Positions 63,407-64,000 of a stretch of 64,000 nt of DNA are shown piece by piece. The position numbers were made by a program, and so were the translations under genes. Position 1 is the stretch's first letter. Each line of letters opens with the position of its first letter. The notes under the pieces were generated by a model. The model was not told the DNA's origin, made no database searches, and was given only the letters and a program-made list of their open reading frames with translations. This DNA is from Primorskyibacter sedentarius (GTDB lineage Bacteria > Pseudomonadota > Alphaproteobacteria > Rhodobacterales > Rhodobacteraceae): NCBI RefSeq assembly GCF_004342065.1, contig NZ_SLZU01000002.1:62001-126000 (forward strand), in the 5' to 3' direction.

Positions 63407-63834
63407 ACTGTTCTCCTGGCGGGGTTGTCGGGGGTACAGCTTGCGTGCAAGCGCGCCCATTCATCGACTGTCCCTGCATCTTCATGTTGCGCTCCGCGTG
63501 GCTGCTGCGTTTGTAGACTCTGACGCGTTGCTGCCACCCACCCCCGATCCCAGACATCGTGTCCCCCGGCGGATGGCCTTTACGAATTTGCAAAGGGGGG
63601 TAGTTTGGCAAACGCAAGCGCAGTGCATTTCCTCGCACCGGCTTTGATTGCCCGCTTTTTAATCACATTTCGCGGGCGTTGACTAATTTATTGGCAATAC
63701 TGCGGAAGCGAAACCCAAACCCGCCCTATTCGGTGGCGTTTGATTAGCAAAAAGGCAAAAACGTAAACGAATCTGGCTCCGAGGACATTCTGATCACACA
63801 GCAGGCCGCCATAATTCCCAACCGGGCCAGAGCG
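63407..63834. other. Divergent urtA/ureD promoter region
   Basis: These 428 bases hold no gene. A perfect TTTGCAAA octamer at 63587-63594 and TTTGGCAAA at 63604-63612 lie 17-18 bases apart (centre to centre), a spacing that would put two proteins on the same face less than two turns apart. An AT-rich part at about 63655-63700 contains TTGACT at about 63680. No NtrC box or sigma-54 promoter can be named with confidence although nitrogen control is expected for urea genes. Confidence 0.45.
63587..63612. promoter_or_regulatory. Two spaced TTTGCAAA-type palindromes
   Basis: TTTGCAAA (63587-63594) and TTTGGCAAA (63604-63612) are palindromic and similar, and the sites lie about 180 bases upstream of urtA. 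They look like a pair of operator half-sites for one regulator, which I cannot name. Confidence 0.35.
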
Positions 63835-64000
63835 TTGCAGCCCCGTGCAAACGGGAAGCTGCATCTAAGCACCAAGCGTGCGGGCAACCGGAGCGTTCTT
63901 GACGCGCTGCACCAATCGGGATCTTCGAAATGTCTGTTTCCGCGGTCGGCGAGGCAAGGCCTTGAGGCCGTCATTCTGAATACGGCGGGTGGGGTGACAG
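63835..64000 (+). CDS. ureD: Urease accessory protein UreD, 5' part (cut by window end)
   Basis: From 63835 to the edge the plus strand encodes MQPRANGKLHLSTKRAG, then SVLDALHQSGSSKCLFPRSA and ending AVILNTAGGVT, the characteristic N-terminal block of UreD, a chaperone for nickel insertion into urease. The frame is open back to a TAA at 63763 but holds no ATG or GTG; TTG at 63835 is the only standard start, with no clear SD. GAGG at 63781-63784 precedes several non-standard codons (ATT, CTG, ATC), so the start may be unusual. It is divergent from urtA; ureABC and the rest should follow outside the window. Confidence 0.85.
   Translation, partial: MQPRANGKLHLSTKRAGNRSVLDALHQSGSSKCLFPRSARQGLEAVILNTAGGVT

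Noticed and set aside
63407-63834. Sigma-54 promoter or NtrC box for urea genes
   Set aside because: Nothing matching TGGCAC-N5-TTGCA or TGCACC-N5-GGTGCA closely enough was found on either strand.

Overview
The window reads as a chromosomal segment of an alphaproteobacterium of the Rhodobacteraceae/Roseobacter group. This rests on high GC with tightly packed, ATGA-overlapping operons, on the gene families themselves (SitABCD, PcaQ-PobA-PcaCHG with a BKACE enzyme, UrtABCDE next to urease genes, a motility cluster with MotE and a CtrA-like site, an FnrL-like box before hemN) and on frequent GTG/TTG starts chosen by good Shine-Dalgarno (SD) sequences. The genus cannot be fixed from the sequence alone.

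Layout. 1-1610: 3' end of a sulfurtransferase (SseA type) and an aromatic/aspartate aminotransferase. 1742-5635: a manganese/iron ABC uptake operon (sitABCD, minus strand) with two Fur/Mur-type palindromes in front of it. 5770-10170: a small glycosyltransferase-like gene, then deoC, a small membrane protein and a double-length aldehyde dehydrogenase (deoxyribose/acetaldehyde catabolism). 10252-13136: tdh-kbl (threonine to glycine) with an XRE-cupin regulator; 13297-14478 is a thiolase. 14533-20788: a glycolipid-binding-like protein, a hybrid histidine kinase with a pseudo-receiver, yaaA, recQ, yggT. 20920-25367: a thioesterase-like gene, a UMF1 transporter, mepA, a phytase-like esterase and a queuosine-precursor transporter. 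25440-25614: a tiny independent transcription unit with an 18-codon reading frame behind a full-length anti-16S SD sequence, ending in a strong terminator. 25665-31358: arfB, then NAD salvage genes pncB and pncA flanking a second hybrid kinase, and trhO.

31569-36517: xylose operon xylB-xylA-mutarotase and its ROK repressor. 36629-41519: pcaQ divergent from pobA-pcaC-pcaH-pcaG-BKACE, a 4-hydroxybenzoate/protocatechuate pathway without pcaB, pcaD or pcaIJ in this cluster. 41576-49184: motility genes in two divergent arms, fliL/120-aa protein/motE/motA/large periplasmic protein on minus and fliF-fliH-fliN-fliP on plus, sharing a promoter region with a CtrA-like motif. 49292-50305: a quinone-reductase-like enzyme. 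50306-51649 is gene-poor around a tRNA-Thr(CGU).

51650-57362: a methyltransferase, a BNR-repeat protein, oxygen-independent hemN with an FNR box, a cardiolipin synthase and an endonuclease/exonuclease/phosphatase protein. 57438-63406: urea ABC transporter urtABCDE on minus, divergent from ureD, which starts near 63835 and runs off the window end. Together the segment is mostly nutrient acquisition (Mn, urea, xylose, aromatic acids, deoxyribose, threonine), cofactor salvage and motility. I see no prophage, insertion sequence, CRISPR array or integrase. The least explained signals are the tiny unit at 25440-25614, the leader at 24646-24737, the 581-aa motility-associated protein and the gene-poor tRNA flank.
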